This document shows positions 1 through 8,027 of a DNA stretch of 64,000 nucleotides, piece after piece. Location: positions 434,001 to 498,000 of the forward strand of contig NZ_CP141728.1 in assembly GCF_035621135.1 (NCBI RefSeq). Direction: 5' to 3'. Origin of the DNA: Sinanaerobacter sp. ZZT-01 (lineage in GTDB: Bacteria; Bacillota; Clostridia; Peptostreptococcales; Anaerovoracaceae). The notes beneath the pieces are model-generated. The model ran no database searches. It had not been told where the DNA came from and was given only the letters and a program-made list of their open reading frames with translations. Position 1 is the stretch's first letter. Each line of letters begins with the position of its first letter. A program made the translations under genes and the position numbers.

Positions 1-393
1 TTTGGTGACAACCACAGTTATCCTCTTACTATCTATTGTCTTATAGATTGTCAAATTATCCATATTGACATAAATGCTGTTTTGGAGTTTTTGCATGATT
101 ACAATTTTACATTGCATTATATAAAGTCAATCTCACAAAATTCACAAGGAATAAATCAGAAGATAGCAATGTTTACACAAAGAACACTTCGTGAAAATAT
201 TATGAATTATTTTAAACAGCAAACTATCATACAGAAATCTTCGGTAATTCTGCTTCCAATGAGTAAAAGACAACTGGCAGATTATTTTGGTGTACAAAGA
301 CCTTCTTTGTTCAGAGAAATGAAAAAATTAAAAGAGGAAGGTATTATTGAAATTAATAACCGTACAATCGCAATAAAAAAATATAAATACTAA
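1..393 (+). CDS. Crp/Fnr-family transcriptional regulator, 3' part
   Basis: The reading frame is open from base 1 (Phe-Gly-Asp-Asn...), so the gene begins outside the window; a TTG at 82 is internal, not the start. What remains is the end of the effector-sensing beta-roll, the long dimer helix, and a C-terminal winged helix-turn-helix with the typical Crp/Fnr recognition segment (SKRQLADYFGVQRPSL, roughly residues 87-102 of the 130 seen). The family binds DNA as a dimer and responds to small molecules or redox state, but the sensing part is not visible, so the signal is unknown. It is convergent with the minus-strand ICE module and separated from it by a hairpin. It may be host chromosome or element-borne. 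Confidence 0.85.
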   Translation, partial: FGDNHSYPLTIYCLIDCQIIHIDINAVLEFLHDYNFTLHYIKSISQNSQGINQKIAMFTQRTLRENIMNYFKQQTIIQKSSVILLPMSKRQLADYFGVQRPSLFREMKKLKEEGIIEINNRTIAIKKYKY

Positions 394-438
394 ATATTTA
401 AAGGATGTTGTAAAATATAAAAGTCAAATTTAATCTTA

Positions 439-479
439 AAGCAGAGCAACGGCAAACTAAACTTACTGTTACTCTGCTT
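439..479 (-). terminator. Rho-independent terminator-like hairpin ending the left ICE module
   Basis: Arms 439-452 and 466-479 pair over 14 bp; read on the minus strand the two imperfect positions become G-U pairs, and the stem is followed by a T/A-rich run. It lies 45 bases downstream of the DUF3991 gene stop, so it most likely ends the minus-strand transcript, and may also serve the convergent Crp/Fnr gene. Confidence 0.65.
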
Positions 480-523
480 CATTTTCTTATAAACACAATA
501 TAGTTCAAGTATAATCGATGATG

Positions 524-1531
524 CTACCTCTCCATATCCTGCTCTTTTAGATTTTGCTCCTGTATCCCACGAAAAGCCAACAAATCCTGATTAAAATCCT
601 TTGTCTGCGGGGTCTGTATAAAGGTCTTGTACCCCAAATCCGCAAAGGTTTCAGCGGAGATTCCCGCCTGAATCTGTCCGTGGTTATGGGGCTGACCCTT
701 GGCATCTTTGCCGTCCACATCGTTATCATAGCAAAACACAATCTCGACAATTTCTGGGTGGTGCTGCAAATAGCGGTAAAGAGCCTTATCTGACAGACAT
801 CCCTCGGCAACCCGATGATCCTCCCGCCAATCAATGCCGTGGAGCTTGCAGAGACTGGCGTGGCTCATAGCATCAATGGGGGCTTCAAATTCATATACAC
901 GGTTGGAACGCCCCTCCATGCAGAAACCATATGTCTTATCAGAGTTTTCTACATCCTGACGAAACTTACTGTCTGAGCTTGGCGCTCTGAGTGCACAGTA
1001 CCGGGGCTTAGCTGTTTCGTCATAACCTACAAAGGCACAGTTATGGAATGTATAACCGTTTTTCTCAGTCCTTGCTCCATACACTTTCCCAGCCTCAATC
1101 ATAGCGTAGACAATTTCCTTATCAATGCCACGAGTATGGGTCAAGTAGGCGATAGTACGGTCAAAACTCTTGTCCTTGGGCGGCAGTACCAGTTCGCCCT
1201 TGGGACCTTTTTCAATAGGTGGCACCAAGGAAGTCGTTCCCTCATAGGCACGGCAGCCCAAAATCAGTTCTGCCGCACTTTTGAAATCCGATGCACCCAA
1301 ATATTCCTTTGCAAAATCCACGATATTACCCTTGGTCTGTGTAGAAAAACAGTAGTAGCCGCGCCCATGGTTAAACAGATACAGTCCGCCGCTGTTCTTC
1401 ACATGAACGGTGTAGTTATCGCCTTTTTCAATCTGAAAACCATTTTCCACGGCGAAGTCAATGATATTGGTGTCAAAGACCTGCTTCATCTGCTCTTCCG
1501 TAAAGGGCATAGGCTTTGACGATGTACGCAT
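524..1531 (-). CDS. DUF3991/TOPRIM-domain primase-like protein of conjugative element
   Basis: 335 residues. The N-terminal half (about 10-90) carries the short primase-like zinc-free module typical of DUF3991 proteins (HGRGYYCFSTQTKGNIVDFA), followed by DUF3991 (about 125-190) and a TOPRIM-type C-terminal half with an acidic FCYDNDVDGKDA motif near residue 267. Such proteins occur in Firmicute ICEs and plasmids and are thought to help replicate or prime the transferred strand; activity is inferred. The start ATG has a GGAGGTGACAACCC spacing. The gene is the last of the minus-strand module. Its C-terminus, KEQDMER, belongs to a tail motif shared by five neighbours. Confidence 0.8.
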   Translation of the reverse strand: MRTSSKPMPFTEEQMKQVFDTNIIDFAVENGFQIEKGDNYTVHVKNSGGLYLFNHGRGYYCFSTQTKGNIVDFAKEYLGASDFKSAAELILGCRAYEGTTSLVPPIEKGPKGELVLPPKDKSFDRTIAYLTHTRGIDKEIVYAMIEAGKVYGARTEKNGYTFHNCAFVGYDETAKPRYCALRAPSSDSKFRQDVENSDKTYGFCMEGRSNRVYEFEAPIDAMSHASLCKLHGIDWREDHRVAEGCLSDKALYRYLQHHPEIVEIVFCYDNDVDGKDAKGQPHNHGQIQAGISAETFADLGYKTFIQTPQTKDFNQDLLAFRGIQEQNLKEQDMER

Positions 1532-1554
1532 GGGTTGTCACCTCCATTCCACGC

Positions 1555-1603
1555 AAAAGTGCCCCCTGAAAGCAGTTTCAATCCGCTTTCAGGGGGCACT
1601 TTT
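1555..1603. terminator. Perfect 19-bp hairpin between kinase and DUF3991 genes
   Basis: Arms AAAAGTGCCCCCTGAAAGC (1555-1573) and its exact complement (1585-1603) with an 11-base loop. It is flanked by A and T runs, so it could terminate in either direction. Because the DUF3991 gene start is only 24 bases downstream on the minus strand, it may act as a processing or attenuation point rather than a full stop. Confidence 0.7.
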
Positions 1604-1619
1604 GTTATCTGGTATTTTG

Positions 1620-2867
1620 TTATCGTTCTAAATCATCTTTACCGCTATAGGCAGTATCCTCCGTCACATCGCTGCGGTGGTCGTCTACCGGAATCCATGT
1701 TCTGCGGGTATTTACCACTTCCGAAAGCAGTTCCACTCTCTCCCGAAGGGCAAAGCACAACGCATCGCAACGGGCAGTATCTATAAACACGGACCCGCGC
1801 ATCAGCTCCCGTAGCTCCTCGTCAATATCATAAAGTGTGTTCAGGTTCAGCCACTCAAAAGAGCTTACCAGCTTGATCTGCTCCTCATGGTTGTTCTTAA
1901 AAGGCTTGCAGGACAGCTTAGCTTTCGAGCCAATCATAGAAATGGGCTTATCAAACCAAAGAGAAGTTCCGCTGTCAAATATGGGAGCCGTTCCAAGATA
2001 TTCAAGGGTTTCCGCATTTCTCACCACACCGAAGTTATTCTGATGCCGGTCTTCATTAGCAATCAGGTAATCCAGCACCATCATCTGGTCGAGGGCTTCC
2101 TTCATACCAAGGATACCAAGCTTTTCGCAGCAATCAAGGTAATGCTGATAAATCGACACATGGTTCGGCTTTTTCTCCGTCTGCATCACATACCATGCCG
2201 AGATTAGTTCTGTCTGCGGTGTAATGAAGTCCTCGCATACACTGTAAGGATACTCATCCTCTGTAAGCAGGGTATATGGAACATGGGGAATTCCAAGCCG
2301 TTCCATAATTTTTCCAGCCATCACCTCGTTATATGGCTCCTGCTGAGTCGCACCGCTTCCGCCCTTAATCAGGCAGCGTTTCCCATCTATAATCTTCCAC
2401 TTTTTCTTGAGCCAGCCGTCCGAAGTATTATCCGGGGACATCAGGCTCATATGGTCATTAGAGGAACCCTGTCCAAACAGGATATTTCCCACATCCTCCG
2501 AAAAAGGATTATCAAAGAAGTTGACCTGTGACCACTGAATGCCAGAATCAGCCGGACAGATCCAATACTGATCGGAAAGACTCAAACCAAGGCATTTTTC
2601 CAACAATTTTTGTGTTGTAGACAGATTCAGTTCTGTCAGTGCATTTTTGATTCCGGCACGGCTTGCAGGGATTGCTCGTCCACGCCACCATTCATTAAGT
2701 GCGCTGCGGTCTATCACACCTTTTTTCACCGGAATACCCAGCGGCACATGGGGTGCTTCATAGATATGGCCGATAGCAGAAATCGCGCTGGACGCTTCAT
2801 CCAGCTCTATATCGGCTACCGAAATATTTTTGTGCATCAGTATATATCGTTTCATGCCATCTGCCAT
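1620..2867 (-). CDS. HipA-like Ser/Thr kinase, solitary
   Basis: 415 residues. The C-terminal two thirds is a HipA/CtkA-type kinase fold: putative ATP lysine in CLIKGG (K168), catalytic loop DYLIANEDRHQNN (D273, N277/278) and metal-binding IFDSG (D298). HipA-type kinases phosphorylate translation factors and cause growth arrest, but no HipB-like antitoxin gene lies beside it, so it may be an effector or a signalling kinase of the element. The ATG at 2867 has AGGAG eight bases upstream; an internal ATG four codons later lacks one. It has its own promoter (2895-2923). The end of the protein, KDDLER, shares the ICE tail motif. Kinase fold is confident, role is inference. Confidence 0.8.
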   Translation of the reverse strand: MADGMKRYILMHKNISVADIELDEASSAISAIGHIYEAPHVPLGIPVKKGVIDRSALNEWWRGRAIPASRAGIKNALTELNLSTTQKLLEKCLGLSLSDQYWICPADSGIQWSQVNFFDNPFSEDVGNILFGQGSSNDHMSLMSPDNTSDGWLKKKWKIIDGKRCLIKGGSGATQQEPYNEVMAGKIMERLGIPHVPYTLLTEDEYPYSVCEDFITPQTELISAWYVMQTEKKPNHVSIYQHYLDCCEKLGILGMKEALDQMMVLDYLIANEDRHQNNFGVVRNAETLEYLGTAPIFDSGTSLWFDKPISMIGSKAKLSCKPFKNNHEEQIKLVSSFEWLNLNTLYDIDEELRELMRGSVFIDTARCDALCFALRERVELLSEVVNTRRTWIPVDDHRSDVTEDTAYSGKDDLER

Positions 2868-2894
2868 TTCATCATCTCCTGTTCTTAACTTAAA

Positions 2895-2923
2895 ATTATA
2901 CCAAATAAAGTCGTTCTTTTCAA
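2895..2923 (-). promoter_or_regulatory. Sigma-A promoter for the HipA-like kinase gene
   Basis: On the minus strand TTGAAA (2918-2923), a 17-base spacer and a perfect TATAAT (2895-2900); predicted start of transcription near 2888, about 20 bases before the ATG at 2867. It is an internal promoter, so the kinase can be expressed apart from the rest of the ICE module. Confidence 0.8.
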
Positions 2924-2951
2924 CGTAGTAATTATGAACTTTGCAGGACGA

Positions 2952-3494
2952 TTATCGCTCTAATTCTTCCGCTTCCGACATTTCCGACATACTTTCCAAT
3001 GTAGCTGTATGCATCTGAAAGGTGGAAAGCATCTCCCTGACAGCTTCTGGCAGACTGCTTTTCTCCACATGAATATCGCAGGGAATAGCTGCTGTATAGC
3101 CGTAATCATAGGGAATGAAGGTATCCTGAATATAGGCACGAATATGATCCGGCAATTCAGGATCACGTTGGGATAGGATGCCATACCCTGTCAGGAAATT
3201 GGTTTCATAATGTTCCCCGGAGGAAGTCAGGTCAAGCTCCAAAAGGACAATGCAAAGATTTTCTTTTTCTTTTGACTGCACCACGCCGGGGACCATAACA
3301 TAATCGGTTAAGCCCTCCGTCAAGCAGTCCGTGCCATAGCACTGTATCATTGCCTTATATAGCAGATGCAATACTGCTTTGGCATAGTCTTTGTCCTGTG
3401 TGCCATAGGATGCCTGCAAACGGTCATAGTCAATGGTGGGAAGCACCTTTTGATTTAAGTGTTCCACATAAATACTGGTTTTATCGTGTTCCAT
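2952..3494 (-). CDS. Conserved ICE protein, paralogue of the 61.6-kb gene
   Basis: 180 residues, no family recognised. It is clearly homologous to the protein at 61565-62155: both have an opening YxExLNxxxLPTxDxxxL segment, VPGVV/VPAVI, LDLxSSGEHxxTxFLTxxGI and a PYxYxYT motif before a short acidic tail. No signal peptide or membrane segment. The start ATG follows TAAGGAG, where the Shine-Dalgarno overlaps the stop of the upstream DUF4314 gene, so translation is probably coupled. The C-terminus is EAEELER, one of the five shared tails. Function unknown; conserved position next to DUF4314 in two elements suggests a joint job. Confidence 0.75.
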   Translation of the reverse strand: MEHDKTSIYVEHLNQKVLPTIDYDRLQASYGTQDKDYAKAVLHLLYKAMIQCYGTDCLTEGLTDYVMVPGVVQSKEKENLCIVLLELDLTSSGEHYETNFLTGYGILSQRDPELPDHIRAYIQDTFIPYDYGYTAAIPCDIHVEKSSLPEAVREMLSTFQMHTATLESMSEMSEAEELER

Positions 3495-3503
3495 ACTTGC
3501 TCC

Positions 3504-4190
3504 TTATCGTTCAAAATCATTTTCGTCAGCTTCCGGCACAATCCCCAGCATTCGCAGAAATTCTTCTTTACTATCTGCATATCCAACTTCCATGGCAAAG
3601 CTGTGGGCTTCTGTATTAGAATAAAACTCCGGCTCATGAAAGTGGTTGCTGAAATAAGTAATCTGCTCATTGGAAAGGGAAGTATCGTTACCCTCTCCAT
3701 CGTCAGTGCAGATGAAAAATGTGCCGCAGATAATGTCACCATTATCCATTCTTCGGTTTCCGGTTAGTCCATTCAGTTTGCCTTCGTCATTGCAGTAGAG
3801 GTGGCAGTTAAGCTCTGACAACGGTACAAACTCTATGCAGCCGCCTACCAGCTCCTGCATTGCCCTGTAATCATTTCTGACTGTGGAAACATAAGGATTC
3901 TTATGCGGCTCCACCACAAGCACCTGAATGCAGCCATCTGGGCATTTGTCATTTTCATTCTCGGCTTCCCTCAGAATATGAAAACTGTCCACATTGGGTA
4001 CAAGCGCCAAAGTTCTTCCATTCTGCCATTTCATATGGAGCTGCCCCTGATCGTCCACGAATTTTATTTCGCCCGACAGGCCGTCCGGCATATCTCTCTC
4101 ACCGTCCATATGGTCAAGTTGAATTTTAGTACCGACAGTATACTTTTTCTTAATCTGTTCTACCTGATATGGTTTTAAAAATCCTTCCAT
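3504..4190 (-). CDS. DUF4314/DUF3846 ICE protein
   Basis: 228 residues. Residues about 10-75 are DUF4314, a small SH3-like barrel with the hallmark HMKWQNGRTLALVP; residues about 90-190 match DUF3846 (VEPHKNPYVSTVRNDYRAMQELVGG). Both are of unknown function and typical of Firmicute conjugative elements. The gene starts 9 bases after the stop of the lipoprotein gene, with the stop codon embedded in the ribosome site (TAAGGAGG). A DUF4314 paralogue with a different C-terminal half lies at 62964-63701. The protein ends ADENDFER, again the shared tail. Confidence 0.85.
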   Translation of the reverse strand: MEGFLKPYQVEQIKKKYTVGTKIQLDHMDGERDMPDGLSGEIKFVDDQGQLHMKWQNGRTLALVPNVDSFHILREAENENDKCPDGCIQVLVVEPHKNPYVSTVRNDYRAMQELVGGCIEFVPLSELNCHLYCNDEGKLNGLTGNRRMDNGDIICGTFFICTDDGEGNDTSLSNEQITYFSNHFHEPEFYSNTEAHSFAMEVGYADSKEEFLRMLGIVPEADENDFER

Positions 4191-4199
4191 AATGCCTCC

Positions 4200-7100
4200 T
4201 TACTCAAAATAATATTCCACCGTGTAGGTGATGTTTGATTTGTTGTACATGCATGAATGGTTGGTATAATAATACATTTCCAGCTTGGAATAAGTGCCTG
4301 CGGTCAGTGTTCTGGTAAAGGAAATACCATTGCTTGTGGTTCCGTAGTCCAGCTGATCCCATGCACCTGTTTTGATATTGTAGCCACGCACTCTGCCATA
4401 ATCCTGCCCACTGTGACCGGAAACGGGCGGTACGGTAAAGGTATACTGGGTAATGGTTGCACCATCAATACCGTTTTCCATAATAGTAGAATCAGGACCG
4501 GTCAGCATCATGCCGCCGGAGCCGTTGGAATCCATAACAAAAAATACAATCGCTGCCCATGGAGATTCTGCCCCGGTGCTGTCTACCGCCTTTACTCGTA
4601 CCGTATGCTTGCCCAAAGCGTAAACGGCTGTTTCAGTGGGGCGTCCCTCCCAAACATAGGTAACGGCATCACCGTCTGGGTCGGTACTGCTTGCGGTGAT
4701 GGTAACAGGCGTACCCGGTGCAACGCTGTTACCATTCGGCGTTCTTGTAATAACGGGTCTTGTGGGTGCGGAATTTGCCACTGTGAAAGTCACCTGTGAC
4801 CAGTCGGAGATACCGCCGTAATTGTCCTTCGCTCTTACTTTGACTATATGAGTGCCTACGGCATAGTAATTATCACTTATCTTGCCCTCATACTCGTAGG
4901 TAATCACATCGCCATCGGGGTCGATGCTGTTTACGGTAAAGTTGACAAGGAACCTACCATCTTTCGCTGTCCTTGTTACATTCGCTGTAATAGTAGGCTT
5001 TGTAGGTGCGGTATTTACTACTGAAATGCTCTGCGTTGCGGTAAATACTCTGCCCAGCTTATCAGTAATGGTAGCGGTCAGCGTATAATTGCCGGATACA
5101 TCCACATGAACCGTACCGCCACTGTTACCAAGTGTTCCCTTAAAATACTCAGAAACGGCAATATTCTGACCATCTTTGATAGCCGTCCATACGACGTTGT
5201 TATCGTTTAGATTGACTGTACTGCTCATATTCACAACAAAGTTCTGTCCGGTGCGAGCCACCTGCGGCATGGTGAAGTTGCAGTTATACAGCGGATAAAT
5301 GCTGATTTTTTCTGTGTGGGTGAATACTCTTCCAAGGGCATCAAACATGGTGGCAGTCAAGCGATATTCGCCACTTTCGGTAAAACGGATTTTGCCGCCC
5401 TGTGCATTGAGCGTACCGCTGACAGCCTGCTCCAAAGGAATGGCTGTGCCGTTTTTCATCAGCGTCCATTCAATAGGAAGAACACCGATATTGCCCCTTG
5501 TTCTCACATCAATCTGCGTGTCAGTATATCCTGTTTCTGGCAATACAAAGGAAAGTTGAAGCACTGGCAAGACCTCAATTTTTCCACTATTAAAGCGAAA
5601 TAACCTTCCTGTGGCATCGGTAACTCTTGCTTGCAAATCATAGACTCCTGCACGGGTAAAGCGGATAGAACCGCCGTTATTAGTCAGCTTACCATCAATG
5701 TAGGTATCCCAATCTTGAAAACCGTAGGTGTTATCTACATACCATACTGCTGTCAGTTGTTCCATATCGGTGAGAGTCGTATTTATCGACACTTGGTCAT
5801 CGGTATGAACAGCACTTGGGACAGAAAAAGCAATGTTGGGAATTGGGTAAACCTTGATGGATTTGCTTACGGAGAAGGTTCTGCCTGCTTCATCGGTAAC
5901 AGCGGCTGTTACGGTATAATCACCCTTTTCAGTGAAACTGATTAGACCACCGACATTCGTCAAATCATTTTCGGGAGCGACAATCACATCATTTTTTGTC
6001 ATGCTCCACACAACCGGCAACGCCCCTGCATTGGTCAGCTTGGATTCTGCTGTTACAGGTCGATCCGTATGTGTTTGCTTTGGTAGCTCCAACGAAACCG
6101 TAATCACCGGATAAACCTTAGTTGATGCGGTATAGGTAAAGCTTCGTCCTGTATTATCGGTAACTGTAGCTTTTAGCTCGTAGCTGCCAACGGTACGAAA
6201 CTGTATATTACCGCCGTCATCGGTGAGTATTCCCTCAAAACCATCTGCCAGCGAAATTGCCTTGCCGTCCTTGGTCAAGCTCCATACTGCGTGTAAGTCC
6301 TGCGTTTCCTTAAACGAGGTTTTGACCTCTACTGTGGTATCGGTGTGAGTCATAGTCGGCAGATAAAAACCCGCTTCTGCTACAGGATACACCACCGTGG
6401 TTGCTTCATGGCTATACATTCTGCCTGTTGCATCAGTAAGCGCTGCTTTGAGGGTATAAGTACCTTTCTGCGTAAAGCGAATGGAACCACCATCGTTATT
6501 CAGCGTTCCCTCTATCACTGCGGTAGCCTTCACGATTTTGCCGTCCTTGATGACCGTCCATTCGGCAATCATATCCTGCAAATCAGAGGACTTTACCAGA
6601 ATATCAATCGTTTTATCGGTATGTGTGGTTGCTGGCAGAGTAAAATCGAAGGCAGCAACCGGATAGACCGTAATTTCTGCTTTTGCGGTAAAGAATCTGC
6701 CTGCCTTATCGATGGCTGTGGCAGTCAGTTTGTAGCTGCCTTTTTCTAAGAAACGGACAGAGCCGCCTGCATCGGTAAGCGTTCCAACAAAACAATCAGA
6801 AAGCGGGATCTCTTTGCCTTCCTTGGTAGCTGTCCAATCGAGTGATAAGTCGCCTAACTCCTTGGTATTCACCGCCACGGTAATTGGCGTATCGGTATGA
6901 GCGGTGTTAGGAGCCTGTACCTCGATCTCAATGACAGGATATACCGTAATATCTGCTTTGCCAGAAAACTCACGGCTGGTTTCATCAAAAGCAGTTGCTT
7001 TGATGGTGTAGCTGCCCTTTTCCTTTATTTGAATGGAACCGCCTGCATTCGTGAGCGTACCGGTTACCGTGTCCTGCCACTTTATCTCCTTGCCGTCTTT

Positions 7101-8027
7101 AAAAATATGCCAGTTAAGCTGCTGTGTGACGTTATCGGAAAGCGTGGTTTTGACAGTAAAGGTTTTATCTGTGTGAACAGTTTTATCCGCTTCTACACTG
7201 ATTTTAAAGGTGGGGTGGATGATAATCTTTTTGGAAAAGATATAGGTGTGATTGCCGTAATTTTGAGCCGTAGCGGTAAGAAGATAGTTGCCCGGCTGGG
7301 TAATGGTAATTTTGCCACCATCCTTATCCAATGTACCTATTAGAAGTTCGCTTTGTGGTATGTTCTTGCCGTCCTCGGTAACGCTCCATTCCAGTGATTT
7401 TACGGAGCGAAGCACCGTTTTTACTTCAAATTCTGTATCGGTATGACTGAATTCAGGCGCAACGATTTCTACCACTGCGGCGGGATAGCTCACGCTGCCG
7501 CCACTTCCACTGGAGCCACCACCACTTGGCTTGTCGGGTTTATCGGGTTGTTCCGGCTTAATTGGCGGTGTTGTCGGGTCAGTGGGTTTAACCGGTTCTG
7601 TGGGATTTATCGGAGGGTCTGTCGGTTTTGGCGTTGGTGTTGGACTTGGGGTTGCTGTAGGCATTGGTGTAGATGTTGGATTCTTAGTCAGTTTTTCCGT
7701 TGGTTTGGTAGGTTTTTTATCCTGCGTATCCTTAGAAAAACCACCATTTGAATGGTCACTGTCCTTATCAGCCGTCGCATTATCGGTATCGTCCCCGACG
7801 TCCGTATCCTCATGCTCAATTTCCGTCACAATGGGATTGTCTGAAGGAATTGGTGTAACATCGTCCGTTTCTACCACAATTTGAGAGGGATTATCTTTCT
7901 GGCTAAGCTGCATGGAACAGCTCACCAATCCTATGATTAAAATAAGCAGGGCGATGATAGAAAGCACCATCACCGCCCGTTTGGTCTCTTTATTCATGTT
8001 AAGTTTGAAAAAATCATTATTCTTCAC
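4200..8027 (-). CDS. Giant Ig-repeat surface lipoprotein of the ICE
   Basis: 1275 residues from GTG at 8027, chosen because AGGAGG (8040-8045) lies upstream and the product then starts with a lipoprotein signal: basic n-region, hydrophobic stretch and lipobox LVSC (Cys about 37). A longer GTG start at 8084 would overlap the upstream gene by 68 bases and bury the signal. After a Thr/Pro-rich stalk (about 60-180) come nine Ig-like repeats of about 90 residues, each opening with a (T)HTD motif and ending in GxxFT...VYP, then two cadherin/PKD-like repeats (DPDGD) and a C-terminal beta domain. No LPXTG anchor. Probably extracellular, tethered by lipid at the N-terminus; adhesion, mating-pair contact or exclusion are possible roles (inference). 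Confidence 0.75.
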   Translation of the reverse strand: MKNNDFFKLNMNKETKRAVMVLSIIALLILIIGLVSCSMQLSQKDNPSQIVVETDDVTPIPSDNPIVTEIEHEDTDVGDDTDNATADKDSDHSNGGFSKDTQDKKPTKPTEKLTKNPTSTPMPTATPSPTPTPKPTDPPINPTEPVKPTDPTTPPIKPEQPDKPDKPSGGGSSGSGGSVSYPAAVVEIVAPEFSHTDTEFEVKTVLRSVKSLEWSVTEDGKNIPQSELLIGTLDKDGGKITITQPGNYLLTATAQNYGNHTYIFSKKIIIHPTFKISVEADKTVHTDKTFTVKTTLSDNVTQQLNWHIFKDGKEIKWQDTVTGTLTNAGGSIQIKEKGSYTIKATAFDETSREFSGKADITVYPVIEIEVQAPNTAHTDTPITVAVNTKELGDLSLDWTATKEGKEIPLSDCFVGTLTDAGGSVRFLEKGSYKLTATAIDKAGRFFTAKAEITVYPVAAFDFTLPATTHTDKTIDILVKSSDLQDMIAEWTVIKDGKIVKATAVIEGTLNNDGGSIRFTQKGTYTLKAALTDATGRMYSHEATTVVYPVAEAGFYLPTMTHTDTTVEVKTSFKETQDLHAVWSLTKDGKAISLADGFEGILTDDGGNIQFRTVGSYELKATVTDNTGRSFTYTASTKVYPVITVSLELPKQTHTDRPVTAESKLTNAGALPVVWSMTKNDVIVAPENDLTNVGGLISFTEKGDYTVTAAVTDEAGRTFSVSKSIKVYPIPNIAFSVPSAVHTDDQVSINTTLTDMEQLTAVWYVDNTYGFQDWDTYIDGKLTNNGGSIRFTRAGVYDLQARVTDATGRLFRFNSGKIEVLPVLQLSFVLPETGYTDTQIDVRTRGNIGVLPIEWTLMKNGTAIPLEQAVSGTLNAQGGKIRFTESGEYRLTATMFDALGRVFTHTEKISIYPLYNCNFTMPQVARTGQNFVVNMSSTVNLNDNNVVWTAIKDGQNIAVSEYFKGTLGNSGGTVHVDVSGNYTLTATITDKLGRVFTATQSISVVNTAPTKPTITANVTRTAKDGRFLVNFTVNSIDPDGDVITYEYEGKISDNYYAVGTHIVKVRAKDNYGGISDWSQVTFTVANSAPTRPVITRTPNGNSVAPGTPVTITASSTDPDGDAVTYVWEGRPTETAVYALGKHTVRVKAVDSTGAESPWAAIVFFVMDSNGSGGMMLTGPDSTIMENGIDGATITQYTFTVPPVSGHSGQDYGRVRGYNIKTGAWDQLDYGTTSNGISFTRTLTAGTYSKLEMYYYTNHSCMYNKSNITYTVEYYFE

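Noticed and set aside
1620-2867. Classical hipBA toxin-antitoxin module
   Set aside because: No HipB-like gene next to the kinase gene.
4200-8027. DNA repeats in the lipoprotein gene as a tandem-repeat element
   Set aside because: Similarity is at protein level (Ig-like domains); the DNA copies are strongly diverged.
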